Below, piece after piece: positions 8,240 through 16,967 of a DNA stretch of 64,000 nucleotides (position 1 is the first letter of the stretch; every line of letters begins with the position of its first letter). The notes beneath the pieces are model-generated. The model was not told the origin of the DNA, did no database searches, and saw only the letters and a list, made by a program, of their open reading frames with translations. Origin of the DNA: Pedobacter sp. Leaf250 (GTDB taxonomy: Bacteria; Bacteroidota; Bacteroidia; Sphingobacteriales; Sphingobacteriaceae); contig NZ_CAKLBU010000013.1 of NCBI RefSeq assembly GCF_920984735.1, forward strand, positions 104,399-168,398. Reading direction: 5' to 3'. The translations under genes and the position numbers were made by a program.

Positions 8240-10531
8240 CTATTTAAACATACCTTTTAGCTTTGCTAATTTCTCCTGCAAATCGCCATCGGCATCTTTT
8301 TTTTCTGGCTTGGGCTTAGAATTAGATTTTCCGGTTTGAGGTTTAAAATCTTGCTTTGATTTTTGCTCCTTCGGCTTCGGGCTTCGGTCTCCAGATTTCG
8401 GACTGTTTTCAGTTTTCATCGATAAGGAAATTCGCTTACGAGCTGCATCAACTTCCATTACCGTAACTTCTACTTTTTGATGTACTTTAACAACATCATT
8501 TGGATTTGCCACAAAACGGTTGGCCAATTGGCTGGTATGCACTAAGCCATCTTGATGAACACCGATATCAACAAAAGCGCCAAAATTGGTGATATTGGTT
8601 ACAATGCCAGGTAGTTTCATGCCTATTTTTAAATCAGCAATTTCGTTTACACCATCCGTAAAGCTAAAGGCTTCAAAAGCTTCTCGCGGATCACGGCCTG
8701 GTTTGGCCAATTCTTTTAAAATATCATTTAAAGTAGGTAATCCAATTTCTTCAGTAACATATTGTTGTGGCTTAATCTGTTTTTGTAATTGGGTATCCTT
8801 CATTAATGCAGAAACAGTTGTGCCTAAATCTTTGGCCATTTTATCAACCAGGGAATAACGTTCGGGGTGTACGCCGCTGGTATCCAGAATATTATCAGCA
8901 TTGCGAATGCGTAAAAAGCCTGCTGCTTGCTCATAAGCTTTATCGCCCAGGCGAGGGACTTTTTTTAAGCTTTCGCGATTTTTAAAGGCGCCGTGTGTAT
9001 TTCTATATTCAACAATATTTTGCGCCAATGTTGGTCCTAAACCAGAAACATAAGCCAAAATTTGTTTCGATGCAGTATTCAGCTCTACACCAACAGCATT
9101 TACTGCACTGATTACAGTATCATCCAAACTGGCCTGCAATTTATTCTGATCGACATCGTGTTGGTATTGGCCGACACCGATAGATTTCGGATCGATTTTT
9201 ACCAATTCAGCCAAAGGATCCATTAATCTACGACCGATGGAAACTGCACCACGAACAGTGATATCTTGTGTCGGAAATTCGGTTCTTGCTACTTCTGATG
9301 CCGAATAAATGGAGGCTCCACTTTCATTTACCATCACGATGGTAACATGCGGCAAATTTAAGTTTCGAATAAAAGATTCTGTTTCTCTGCCTGCAGTTCC
9401 ATTACCAATTGCAATAGCTTCTATATGATGCTTTTCGCAAAGCTGTTGAATGGTAAATTCAGCATTTTTTACGTTTCCTTGTCCGGTATGTGGGTAAATA
9501 GCCGTGTTTTCCAATAATTGCCCTTGTTTATCCAGGCATACTACTTTACATCCAGTACGGAAACCAGGGTCGATGGCCAATACATTTTTTTGTCCCATTG
9601 GGGCAGCCAATAATAACTGACGAGCATTTTCTGCAAAAACACGGATGGCTTCTTCATCTGCTTTTTGCTTGGTTAACACCCGAAGTTCTGTTTCCATTGC
9701 AGGTTCTAGTAAACGTTTGTAACCATCTTCTAAAGCCTGCTGAACCTGTTTTGAAGCTCCATTGTTTCCTAAAACAAACTGATTTTCCAATAGCTCTATT
9801 GCTCCTTCTGCAGGTGGCAAAGCATCAAGTCTTAGAATCAACTCCTTCTCGCCACGGCGCATGGCCAAAACACGGTGTGATGCCGCTGTTTTTACAGGCT
9901 CATGCCAATCGAAATAGTCTTTATATTTAATTCCTTCTTCTTCTTTTCCTTTAATCACTTCAGCTTTAAAAGCTGCTTTATCGTGAAAATACAAACGCAT
10001 TTTTGTGCGTGCTTCTGCATTTTCCGAGATCATTTCTGCCATGATGTCTCTGGCTCCAGCTAAAGCCTCTTCCAAAGAATTTACCCCTTTTTCTGCGTCG
10101 ATAAATTTATCCGCTTCAGCCTCTAAATTGAAATTCTTTTGATCAAAAATCTGCAAGGCCAATGGCTCTAAACCCTTTTCTTTTGCTATTGATGCCCGGG
10201 TTTTCCGTTTTGGTTTGTAGGGCAGGTAAATATCTTCCAGAAGAGATATGGTTTCTGCTTCGTTGATTTTCTTTTCAAGTTCTGGTGTCAGCTTACCAAG
10301 TTCGGTCATCGATTTTAAAATCGCTTCGCGGCGTTTATCCAGATCACGCAACTGAATTACCTTATCGCGGATTGCCGCCACCTCAACCTCGTCTAAACTT
10401 CCGGTTAATTCTTTTCGGTAACGTGAAATAAAGGGCACTGTTGCACCTTCATCCAATAAATTTACAGTTGCTGTAACTTGTTTTTCTGCAATTTTTAATG
10501 CTGCAGCTATGATTTTATGGTGAGCTAACAT
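8240..10531 (-). CDS. tex: Tex family RNA-binding transcription accessory protein
   Basis: The 763-residue product has the usual Tex order: an N-terminal helical region (ISRYRKELTGSLDEVEVAAIRD), a YqgF/RNase H-like domain (VLAIDPGFRTGCKVVCLD), a helix-hairpin-helix part (GVGQYQHDVDQNKLQASLDD; NIVEYRNTHGAFKNRE), and an S1 RNA-binding domain (residues about 635-710: GIVTNITNFGAFVDIGVHQDGLVH). A Lys/Pro/Ser-rich tail of about 50 residues follows, more basic than in many homologues, ending in a short helix (LQEKLAKLKGMF). It acts in the cytoplasm on nucleic acid, probably with RNA polymerase. Single gene with its own promoter at 10558-10565. Confidence 0.93.
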   Translation of the reverse strand: MLAHHKIIAAALKIAEKQVTATVNLLDEGATVPFISRYRKELTGSLDEVEVAAIRDKVIQLRDLDKRREAILKSMTELGKLTPELEKKINEAETISLLEDIYLPYKPKRKTRASIAKEKGLEPLALQIFDQKNFNLEAEADKFIDAEKGVNSLEEALAGARDIMAEMISENAEARTKMRLYFHDKAAFKAEVIKGKEEEGIKYKDYFDWHEPVKTAASHRVLAMRRGEKELILRLDALPPAEGAIELLENQFVLGNNGASKQVQQALEDGYKRLLEPAMETELRVLTKQKADEEAIRVFAENARQLLLAAPMGQKNVLAIDPGFRTGCKVVCLDKQGQLLENTAIYPHTGQGNVKNAEFTIQQLCEKHHIEAIAIGNGTAGRETESFIRNLNLPHVTIVMVNESGASIYSASEVARTEFPTQDITVRGAVSIGRRLMDPLAELVKIDPKSIGVGQYQHDVDQNKLQASLDDTVISAVNAVGVELNTASKQILAYVSGLGPTLAQNIVEYRNTHGAFKNRESLKKVPRLGDKAYEQAAGFLRIRNADNILDTSGVHPERYSLVDKMAKDLGTTVSALMKDTQLQKQIKPQQYVTEEIGLPTLNDILKELAKPGRDPREAFEAFSFTDGVNEIADLKIGMKLPGIVTNITNFGAFVDIGVHQDGLVHTSQLANRFVANPNDVVKVHQKVEVTVMEVDAARKRISLSMKTENSPKSGDRSPKPKEQKSKQDFKPQTGKSNSKPKPEKKDADGDLQEKLAKLKGMFK

Positions 10532-10557
10532 ATCAAGATTTTCAATTTTAAAGGGAG

Positions 10558-10565
10558 CAAAGCTA
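10558..10565 (-). promoter_or_regulatory. Candidate tex -7 box (TAGCTTTG)
   Basis: On the minus strand TAGCTTTG fits TAnnTTTG and lies 26 bases before the tex ATG, giving a leader of about 20 bases. Confidence 0.5.
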
Positions 10566-10899
10566 ATCAGGATTTACGGAATTTAAGGGTTTTTAAAATC
10601 AAGTTTTCCACCGGAAAATGTGAGGAAATTTTATCGAATAAAATTGTACGTGAATATAATTTCGCAAGATCATAAAAATTTGAAAAGCAATATCAGCAGG
10701 CAAATTAATGTTCGTCTGGCTTTCCGCTAAATGCCCGATAAAGAATCGGGCGATACCGCTGCAATCCAGTTTAGGTGGATAGGTAAATGCAACTATCTGC
10801 AGTTGCAAAGCTTATCTAATTCTAACCCGTTCTGAAGATGGCATTCTGGCTTAAAACTTCATTACCATTGCGCTTTAGCCGATGGTAATCAAATAATAA
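10566..10899. other. Intergenic stretch with hairpin elements, no gene seen
   Basis: The gap between tex and the RsmI-like gene holds no convincing gene. A perfect hairpin GCCCGAT-AAAGA-ATCGGGC lies at 10733-10751, inside a GC-richer segment (about 10710-10780) unlike its surroundings, probably an interspersed repeat remnant. A second inverted repeat, TTACCAT with ATGGTAA, lies at about 10862-10888. A 69-codon minus-strand ORF across this stretch is repeat-derived and not called. Confidence 0.5.
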
Positions 10900-10925
10900 A
10901 AATGGCCTGTTATAACAGGCCATTT
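10900..10925 (-). terminator. Intrinsic terminator of the RsmI-like gene
   Basis: AAATGGCCTGTTA with TAACAGGCCATTT forms a 13-bp perfect palindrome a few bases past the stop codon. On the minus strand it is followed by TTTTTATTATTT. Confidence 0.8.
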
Positions 10926-10928
10926 CAT

Positions 10929-11630
10929 TTAATACATTAAGAATATCGTTGGTTTTTTATGAAGATCAATTTCTTCTTTACGCCAGTTATACACGCTTTG
11001 AGTTTTTATAAATTCATCTTCAGCGGTGAGGTTGCTGGCCACACAAATTTGGGTGTTCGATTTACAGCTTTTCAGTACTTCTTCAAAAAGCTGGTTGTTG
11101 CGAAACGGTGTCTCAATAAAAATCTGCGTTTGTTTATATCGGCTTGCTGATAAATCTAAATCCTTAATACGTTTTGTACGTTGCTCCTTATCTATGGGTA
11201 AATATCCCCAAAAAGCAAAGCTTTGGCCGTTAAAACCCGAGGCCATCAATGCCAGTAAAATAGAGCTTGGCCCAACTAAAGGCACTACTTTTATTCCCCT
11301 TTTATGTGCTTCGGCAACAATATCTGCACCAGGGTCGGCAATGCCAGGGCAACCTGCTTCGCTCATTAAGCCAACATCTTTACCTGCCTGAAGCTCACTA
11401 AAAAACTGCCCTAAATCTGTACGATTATGTTTGCCGTAATCATGAACGATTAAATCTTTTTGTGGAGTTTTCAATCCTGCTTCCTTTAAAAAGCGGCGAG
11501 CTGTTTTGCTGTTTTCTACAATATAGGTGTCAATTTGATTAATAGTATCAACCAAATAAGGGGTAAATGTTTTATGTGCTACCTCTTCAGCTAGAGGAAC
11601 AGGAATAAGATATAAAGTGCCGTTCTGCAT
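10929..11630 (-). CDS. SAM-dependent methyltransferase, RsmI-like tetrapyrrole methylase fold
   Basis: The 233-residue product begins GTLYLIPVPLAEE and shows a TARRFLKEAG segment, LMSEAGCPGIADPG (about residues 94-107), VVPLVGPSSILLALMASG and FWGYLPIDKEQR, the order found in RsmI and other tetrapyrrole-methylase-fold enzymes. RsmI methylates the 2'-O of C1402 in 16S rRNA. The N-terminal motif (LIPVPLAEEVAHKTF) differs from the canonical ATPIGNL, so this is a divergent paralogue common in Bacteroidota and its substrate is uncertain. A perfect -7 box lies four bases before the ATG, predicting a leaderless mRNA. A strong terminator follows. Confidence 0.8.
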   Translation of the reverse strand: MQNGTLYLIPVPLAEEVAHKTFTPYLVDTINQIDTYIVENSKTARRFLKEAGLKTPQKDLIVHDYGKHNRTDLGQFFSELQAGKDVGLMSEAGCPGIADPGADIVAEAHKRGIKVVPLVGPSSILLALMASGFNGQSFAFWGYLPIDKEQRTKRIKDLDLSASRYKQTQIFIETPFRNNQLFEEVLKSCKSNTQICVASNLTAEDEFIKTQSVYNWRKEEIDLHKKPTIFLMY

Positions 11631-11634
11631 GGTA

Positions 11635-11642
11635 CAAAAATA
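11635..11642 (-). promoter_or_regulatory. Candidate -7 box (TATTTTTG) giving a leaderless mRNA
   Basis: The minus-strand sequence TATTTTTG-TACC-ATG puts the box four bases before the start codon of the RsmI-like gene. Transcription would begin at or near the A of the ATG. Confidence 0.6.
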
Positions 11643-11908
11643 GCTACAATAAACAGAATTTTAGTTTTAAAGTTTTGCGCTGTAGCAATATAATCTTTTT
11701 TGTAAACACAGGTGTAGCAAATTTTATTTCTAAATGACTTATTTTCTGCACAATTATAATGTACTTAAAACGTTAAATAATAGTTAAATATGCCTCCAAA
11801 AGCAATATTTGGCAGAAAACTAAAAAACTATGCAAGCATATTAAACCTTGTAAATTTTTGGTTCTCTAATTGATACACACACATTAGGTTATTAAAATAA
11901 ACACACAA

Positions 11909-13600
11909 ATGAAAACACTGAAATCTGCGGCAATTGTGCTGGGGCTTTTTACGCTCCTTGCCGGAACCACAACCCTAGTCAGGGCACAAGACTATCAAGA
12001 CAATTACCAGGATGATGGTTACAGCACTGGAAATATTTCAATGCAAACCTTTTACGATGAACTTAGTCCGTATGGAACCTGGATTCAGGATGCGCAATAT
12101 GGTTACGTTTGGCGTCCTGATGTAGACCAGAACGAATTCCGCCCATATTATACAAATGGCCGATGGGCAATGACTGAATATGGAAATACCTGGGTTTCTA
12201 ATTACGATTGGGGATGGGCACCTTTCCACTATGGTAGATGGGTGATTAACAGTTACCGCCAATGGATTTGGTTGCCAGATACCAATTGGGGACCAGCTTG
12301 GGTAGATTGGAGAAGTGGAGATGGTTATTACGGTTGGGCACCAATGGCTCCAAGCATCAACATAAATTTAAGTTTCGGACGCCGTTATTCTGTTCCTGAA
12401 TTTTGCTGGAATTTTATTCCACAAAGAAATATTTATATCAATACTTTCCCGAGATATGATTATGGAAGGAATAATGTTTACATCCGCAATACCACCATCA
12501 TCAACAACACTTATGTGTATAACAGAAGAAGTTATTATGGTGGCCCAAGGATGGAAGATATCAGAAGAGCTACCAATCGTGATGTAACGGTTTATCGTTA
12601 TGCGCAAAGCAATCGTCCGGGTGCAAGTAGGGTAGGTGGAAGAGAAGTTTCGATCTACAGACCAAGACCTGAACGCAATGCGGTTGATAATAGAAATGCA
12701 GCGCCAAGAAAATATGAACAAGGTAATGCAGGAATAAATAGAGGTGGAAGAAACGAAGGTTTTGCCAACCGCGACCAAAGAGGGGGAAATAATACCAACA
12801 ATCGTGGAAACAATGATCAAAGGGGCAATAATGATAATCGTTTTGGTTCAAGAAATGATAATCGTACAGGCCAACCAAGTAGGGGTAACGATGCTAATGT
12901 AAGCAGAGATAATAATCAACCTAATAATAGAGGTGAAGCTTACGATAGAAATGCCAGCGGCAGAGTAAATCGTGGAAATACAAATGGAATTGAGCAAAGG
13001 GGCGATAATGGAAACGTAAACCGAGGTCAAGATCAGCAACGTTTAGATCAAATGCGTCAGCAACGTAGTCAACAAGATCGAATGAGTCAAGATCAGCAGC
13101 GTGCTCAACGCGAAGTGAGGGGAAATGACGATCGTTCGCAGCAAATGCAAAGACAGCGTACAGAACAAGCTGCTCAACAAAACGCTCAACGTAATGAGCA
13201 GATGCAGCAACAGCGTTCGCAACAGATGGAGCAGCAAAGAGCACAACGCGATCAACAAGCGCAGCAACAACGCAGTCAGCAGGCAGATCAACAACGTGCT
13301 CAACGTAATGAACAAATGCAACAGCAACGTTCGCAACAAATGGAGCAACAGAGAGCACAACGCGATCAGCAAATGCAACAACAACGTACTCAGCAGGCTG
13401 AACAGCAAAGAGCACAGCGTGATCAGCAGGCACAGCAACAACGCTCACAACAAGCTGAACAGCAAAGAGCGCAACGCGATCAACAAATGCAACAACGTCA
13501 AGAGCAAAGAAGAACTGAATCAGCGCCTCAACAACAAAGAGGTGGTGGCGAAAGAAGTGGCTCTGAAGGAGGAAGGCCATCGAGAGGTGGACGAGGATAG
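11909..13600 (+). CDS. Secreted YXWGXW-repeat protein with Gln/Arg-rich tandem repeats
   Basis: The 563-residue product has a signal peptide (MKTLKSAAIVLGLFTLLAGT ending RAQD). Residues about 30-155 are Trp/Tyr/Gly-rich with the YXWGXW-type motifs LSPYGTWIQD, GYVWRPD, YDWGWAPFHYGRW, NWGPAWVDWR and YYGWAPM. Residues about 230-370 are a Gly/Asn/Arg-rich disordered stretch. Then come Gln/Arg-rich repeats, five of them exact 19-residue units (13205-13489), and a short RGG-like tail (QRGGGERSGSEGG). It is probably envelope-located; function unknown. The very basic, disordered half could bind polyanions, which is inference. It ends before a strong terminator and appears to be a single-gene unit. 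Confidence 0.85.
   Translation: MKTLKSAAIVLGLFTLLAGTTTLVRAQDYQDNYQDDGYSTGNISMQTFYDELSPYGTWIQDAQYGYVWRPDVDQNEFRPYYTNGRWAMTEYGNTWVSNYDWGWAPFHYGRWVINSYRQWIWLPDTNWGPAWVDWRSGDGYYGWAPMAPSININLSFGRRYSVPEFCWNFIPQRNIYINTFPRYDYGRNNVYIRNTTIINNTYVYNRRSYYGGPRMEDIRRATNRDVTVYRYAQSNRPGASRVGGREVSIYRPRPERNAVDNRNAAPRKYEQGNAGINRGGRNEGFANRDQRGGNNTNNRGNNDQRGNNDNRFGSRNDNRTGQPSRGNDANVSRDNNQPNNRGEAYDRNASGRVNRGNTNGIEQRGDNGNVNRGQDQQRLDQMRQQRSQQDRMSQDQQRAQREVRGNDDRSQQMQRQRTEQAAQQNAQRNEQMQQQRSQQMEQQRAQRDQQAQQQRSQQADQQRAQRNEQMQQQRSQQMEQQRAQRDQQMQQQRTQQAEQQRAQRDQQAQQQRSQQAEQQRAQRDQQMQQRQEQRRTESAPQQQRGGGERSGSEGGRPSRGGRG
13205..13489 (+). repeat. Five 57-bp tandem repeats encoding a Gln/Arg-rich 19-mer
   Basis: Five consecutive 57-base units encode variants of QQQRSQQAEQQRAQRDQQM; differences lie mainly at positions 5, 8-9, 16-17 and 19. 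Less regular Gln/Arg sequence extends upstream to about 13030. Such arrays are prone to unit gain or loss. Confidence 0.85.
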
Positions 13601-13610
13601 ATGGATTGAA

Positions 13611-13640
13611 AGTCCCGATGAAAATCGGGGCTTTTTTTTT
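13611..13640 (+). terminator. Intrinsic terminator after the YXWGXW gene
   Basis: AGTCCCGAT-GAAA-ATCGGGGCT is a 9-bp stem with one G-T pair followed by a run of nine T. The converging HAD gene ends at 13649. Confidence 0.85.
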
Positions 13641-13648
13641 ATGGGTAA

Positions 13649-14272
13649 TTATTGCCCCGCTGCTTCATGTAAACGGCTCAAATCCTTTTCACGATAAGAG
13701 CTTTCGGCATTTGGATGAATATTTTCTGGGTCTAAAAGATAGGTTTCAATGCCGAGTTCCAGGCCGAATTTTATTTCAGATTCTGCATCATCGCCAATAA
13801 TTAAAATATCATTTTTATTAAAATCGTATTTTTCAATCAGTTCTATAAAGGCTTGTTTCTTATTTGATACAGCAACATCAACCACACATACCTCTTCGAA
13901 ATCATCAGCTATACCCAGCATCTTAACTTTCGATTTTTGTTGTTTAGGGAATCCTGCTGTAACAATAAATTTCCTTCCTTTTAGTGCCTTAATATAATGA
14001 TAATCATCGCTGGGTATTAAAGGTTTTACCACTTCTCTGTTGGCCAAAAAATCAACGGTTTTATCCATTACTGCTTTAGAAAAGTTATATTTCTCTGCAA
14101 CTTTTAAAAATGGAGTTCTCAGCATTTCTTCTTTTGCTAATTGGTAATCATCATCAGCAATAGCTAAATTTTGTTTATCCAGAAGATCATATAAATCAGT
14201 CATTAAAATCATCTTGTTTGGTTTGGTAAAGTAGATGGTATTATCAAGATCAATAAAAAATATTTGCTTCAT
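13649..14272 (-). CDS. HAD-superfamily hydrolase, nucleotidase-like
   Basis: The 207-residue product shows the HAD motifs in order: motif I FIDLDNT (residues 5-11, nucleophile Asp then DxDxT), a helical cap (about 15-85), motif II around FIVTAGFP, a Lys in SNKKQAFIELIEKY, and motif IV ILIIGDDAESEIKFGLELG. The cap and length resemble small phosphatases such as pyrimidine 5'-nucleotidase or phosphoglycolate phosphatase types; the substrate is not clear. It is a single minus-strand gene converging on the YXWGXW gene. The start codon ATG at 14272 fits motif I position. Confidence 0.85.
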   Translation of the reverse strand: MKQIFFIDLDNTIYFTKPNKMILMTDLYDLLDKQNLAIADDDYQLAKEEMLRTPFLKVAEKYNFSKAVMDKTVDFLANREVVKPLIPSDDYHYIKALKGRKFIVTAGFPKQQKSKVKMLGIADDFEEVCVVDVAVSNKKQAFIELIEKYDFNKNDILIIGDDAESEIKFGLELGIETYLLDPENIHPNAESSYREKDLSRLHEAAGQ

Positions 14273-14351
14273 TATGGATTGGTTTTTGTAAGATGAAAAA
14301 AATTAAAACACCACAAGGTTAATTATGTTTAATTACTAAATAGCAAACATC

Positions 14352-14600
14352 ATGAAAAAAGAGACAAAAATTATAGTAGGCGTATTGGCCGGAGCAGCAT
14401 TAGGCGCAACCATAGCATTAGCATTATCATCAGATTCTACTAATGATTTAAAAGGTAAAGTATCAGATTTTTTTGCTGATTTGCTAGATGCATCAAAAGA
14501 TAAATTAGCTGGTATAGCAGATAAGGCTTCTGGTTTAGCTGATAAAGCTGCGGGTGTTGCAGATAAAGTTAAAGATAAAATTGCCGAAGTAAACGCTTAA
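14352..14600 (+). CDS. YtxH domain-containing small protein
   Basis: The 82-residue protein has a short charged start (MKKETK), one Gly/Ala-rich membrane helix (IIVGVLAGAALGATIALAL) and an amphipathic helix with near-repeats of GLADKA/GVADKV. This is the YtxH/Gvp-like layout, linked in other bacteria to stress and envelope; its role here is unknown. It is a single gene with its own terminator. Confidence 0.8.
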   Translation: MKKETKIIVGVLAGAALGATIALALSSDSTNDLKGKVSDFFADLLDASKDKLAGIADKASGLADKAAGVADKVKDKIAEVNA

Positions 14601-14608
14601 AGAATTGG

Positions 14609-14637
14609 AAATGCCGGAAATATCCGGCATTTTTATT
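14609..14637 (+). terminator. Intrinsic terminator after the YtxH gene
   Basis: AAATGCCGGA-AATA-TCCGGCATTT is a 10-bp perfect stem followed by TTATTT. Confidence 0.8.
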
Positions 14638-14659
14638 TCAATATTCTAACCACACCTAA

Positions 14660-16096
14660 ATGAAGATTGCCTTTCATGGTGCTGCCCGTACAGTTACAGG
14701 AAGTAAGCACCTCATTACTTTAACTAATAATACCCAAATATTATTGGATTGTGGACTTTTCCAGGGAATGGGCCACGTTACCGACAAGCTGAATGATTAC
14801 TTTGGCTTCGATCCTAAAAAAATAACTTATCTTATTTTATCTCACGCTCACATCGATCATTGCGGATTACTCCCAAAATTGGTTGCCGATGGTTTTGAAG
14901 GAAAGATTTTTTGTACACCAGCAACGATGGACTTAGCCAGAATCCTCATGATGGATTCTGCAAAAATTCAAATGCAGGATGCTGAATATTTAAACCGACA
15001 TTTAGGGGAAGGAGAAGAGATGGAAGAAGCGCTTTACACTGAAGAAGATGTAACCAAAACGCTTAGCCAAATGAAGATTGTGGAGTATGAGGAAGATTTC
15101 GAAATTGATGAAAACATTCGTTTAAAACTTACTGATGCCGGACACATTTTGGGTAGCGCCGCCGTACATTTAACCATTACTGAAGATGGTAAAACTCAAA
15201 GAATTACTTTCTCTGGAGATGTTGGCCGTTATGGCGATTTACTTTTAAAAAGCCCACAACAATTTGATCAGGCAGATTATATTTTAATGGAATCTACTTA
15301 TGGAGATTCACTTCATAAAGATTTAGATCCTATCGAAGATATGCTTTTCGAAGTCATCAATCATACTTGTAAGGTTAAAAAAGGTAAAGTTATTATTCCT
15401 GCTTTTGCGGTGGGGCGTACGCAAGAACTGCTTTATGCATTAAATGGTTTGGAATTGAAAGGTAATTTACCTGATGTACCCTATTATATAGATAGTCCAT
15501 TATCGTCAAAAGCTACAGAAATTTTAAGGAATCATCCTGAAGTTTACAATAATGGTGTAAAGCAGGTATTAAAGGTTGATCATGATATTTTCGGTTTTAA
15601 AGGGTTACGTTTTATCGAAAGTGTGGAAGAATCGAAGAAATTAAATGAAGATCCCCGACCATGTGTAATCATTTCCGCTTCAGGCATGGCCGATGCGGGA
15701 CGAGTAAAACACCACATCAGAAATAACATTGGCAACCAGAAAAATACCATTTTAATGGTGGGTTACTGCGAGCCAAATTCGCTTGGCGGTCAGTTAATTG
15801 CCGGGAAAAAAGTAGTAGAGATTTTTAGAGATTCTTATGATGTTAAAGCTGAAATACAATCTATAAAATCGATGAGTGCACATGGTGACTATGAAGATTT
15901 ACTGCAGTTTTTATCCTGCCAGGATTCTGCAAAAGTAAAGCAACTTTTCTTGGTTCATGGAGAGTACGAAGTGCAACAGAATTTTGCCACCCGCTTAAAA
16001 GATCATGGATTTAAGCATGTAGCCATTCCTGAATATCATCAGGAATTTGATCTCGATCCGGCCCAGCCCGAAGGAGATGGAGCCAAAATCGCATAG
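14660..16096 (+). CDS. Beta-CASP metallo-beta-lactamase-fold RNA hydrolase
   Basis: The 478-residue product carries the metallo-beta-lactamase motif SHAHIDHC (His62, His64, Asp66, His67), DAGHILGSAAVH, FSGDVGRYGD, the beta-CASP segment (ESTYGDSLH; IIPAFAVGRTQELLYAL; YIDSPLSSKATEI; VIISASGMADAGRVKHH) and the C-terminal RMMBL part (SMSAHGDYEDLL; LFLVHGE). Family members are zinc-dependent RNases related to CPSF73 and bacterial YsgA types. The Asp/Glu-rich insert near residues 110-135 is common in this subgroup. It probably works in cytoplasmic RNA processing; the target is unknown. Confidence 0.88.
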   Translation: MKIAFHGAARTVTGSKHLITLTNNTQILLDCGLFQGMGHVTDKLNDYFGFDPKKITYLILSHAHIDHCGLLPKLVADGFEGKIFCTPATMDLARILMMDSAKIQMQDAEYLNRHLGEGEEMEEALYTEEDVTKTLSQMKIVEYEEDFEIDENIRLKLTDAGHILGSAAVHLTITEDGKTQRITFSGDVGRYGDLLLKSPQQFDQADYILMESTYGDSLHKDLDPIEDMLFEVINHTCKVKKGKVIIPAFAVGRTQELLYALNGLELKGNLPDVPYYIDSPLSSKATEILRNHPEVYNNGVKQVLKVDHDIFGFKGLRFIESVEESKKLNEDPRPCVIISASGMADAGRVKHHIRNNIGNQKNTILMVGYCEPNSLGGQLIAGKKVVEIFRDSYDVKAEIQSIKSMSAHGDYEDLLQFLSCQDSAKVKQLFLVHGEYEVQQNFATRLKDHGFKHVAIPEYHQEFDLDPAQPEGDGAKIA

Positions 16097-16144
16097 TATC
16101 TCTTTTTAACCTCAACTTTGAACTTTTAACCTACAACTTTCAAT

Positions 16145-16152
16145 TATCTTTG
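16145..16152 (+). promoter_or_regulatory. Candidate -7 box (TATCTTTG) giving a leaderless mRNA
   Basis: TATCTTTG-CCCC-ATG: the box ends four bases before the ATG at 16157. It follows a repeat-like run of AACTTTGAACTTTTAACC at about 16108-16143. Confidence 0.6.
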
Positions 16153-16156
16153 CCCC

Positions 16157-16846
16157 ATGGATGTTTTTGGTAAAGCGCTAACTGATATTTACGAAACTGG
16201 CGAGGCGGATATACTTTGGTTGCATAATTCTTATGGCGAAGCAGAAGAGATGCCATTAGAATTTTTCTTTCGTGATGATGAAGATATGCCGGTATTGGAA
16301 CTTCAGGCATTAAAAATGTGCGAAGGAAGGGTTTTGGATATTGGTGCGGGTGTTGGCAGTCATGCTTTGCTTTTACAAGCTTTTAATATCGATGTTACCG
16401 CGATAGATGTTTCAGAAGCTGCGGTTAACATTATGAAAAATCGTGGAGTAAAAAAAGCATTGCTTCAGGATGTGTTTACCTATAACGAAAAATTTGATAC
16501 CATTTTAATGTTGATGAATGGAATAGGCCTTACCGGAACATTGGCTGGCTTTAAAGATTTTCTCATCAAAATAAAAGATTTAGTTAACCCTGATGGACAA
16601 GTAATTTTCGATTCATCAGACATTTCATATCTGTATGAAGATATGCCAAAACCAAAAAATCAGTATTATGGAGAAGTTTCTTATCAGTATGAATATAAAG
16701 GTGAGAAAGGAAACTGGTTTAATTGGGTTTATGTGGATGAGGAAACGATAAAAACCATTGCAAGGGAAACAGGCTGGGATTGTGAAATGATATTTGATGA
16801 TGGAGAAGACCAATATCTGGTAAAACTGACTTTAGCGGCTCATTAA
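16157..16846 (+). CDS. Class I SAM-dependent methyltransferase
   Basis: The 229-residue product has the Rossmann methyltransferase motif I VLDIGAGVGSHALLLQAF (about residues 58-75), acidic motif II VTAIDVSEAAV, motif IV FDTILMLMNGIGLTG and post-IV VIFDSSDISYLYED. The substrate is not evident; a small molecule is as likely as a macromolecule. It lies 60 bases after the beta-CASP gene but has its own -7 box, and a very strong hairpin follows. Confidence 0.85.
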   Translation: MDVFGKALTDIYETGEADILWLHNSYGEAEEMPLEFFFRDDEDMPVLELQALKMCEGRVLDIGAGVGSHALLLQAFNIDVTAIDVSEAAVNIMKNRGVKKALLQDVFTYNEKFDTILMLMNGIGLTGTLAGFKDFLIKIKDLVNPDGQVIFDSSDISYLYEDMPKPKNQYYGEVSYQYEYKGEKGNWFNWVYVDEETIKTIARETGWDCEMIFDDGEDQYLVKLTLAAH

Positions 16847-16917
16847 CTTACCAAGTTTAAAAAGCTGATTTGCTTAGGTGCAATTTTTGTAGTTTCAAGA
16901 ATAAATTCCATTGTAAC

Positions 16918-16959
16918 TTACGAAGTCTCGCTGCGTTTTAAACTGGCGAGACTTCGTAA
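16918..16959. terminator. Bidirectional terminator between converging genes
   Basis: TTACGAAGTCTCG and CGAGACTTCGTAA form a 13-bp perfect stem between the methyltransferase stop (16846) and the barrel-protein stop (16968). It can act on either strand; T-runs are short. Confidence 0.7.
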
Positions 16960-16967
16960 TTTGAAAT

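Noticed and set aside
10599..10808. 69-codon minus-strand ORF between tex and the RsmI-like gene
   Set aside because: It runs through a hairpin-bearing repeat remnant and has no recognisable domain or promoter.
12921..13580. Long minus-strand ORF (219 codons) and a Leu-rich one (13043-13441) opposite the Gln/Arg repeats
   Set aside because: They mirror the CAA/CAG/CGT codon bias of the real gene, lack starts or signals, and have low-complexity Leu/Val content.
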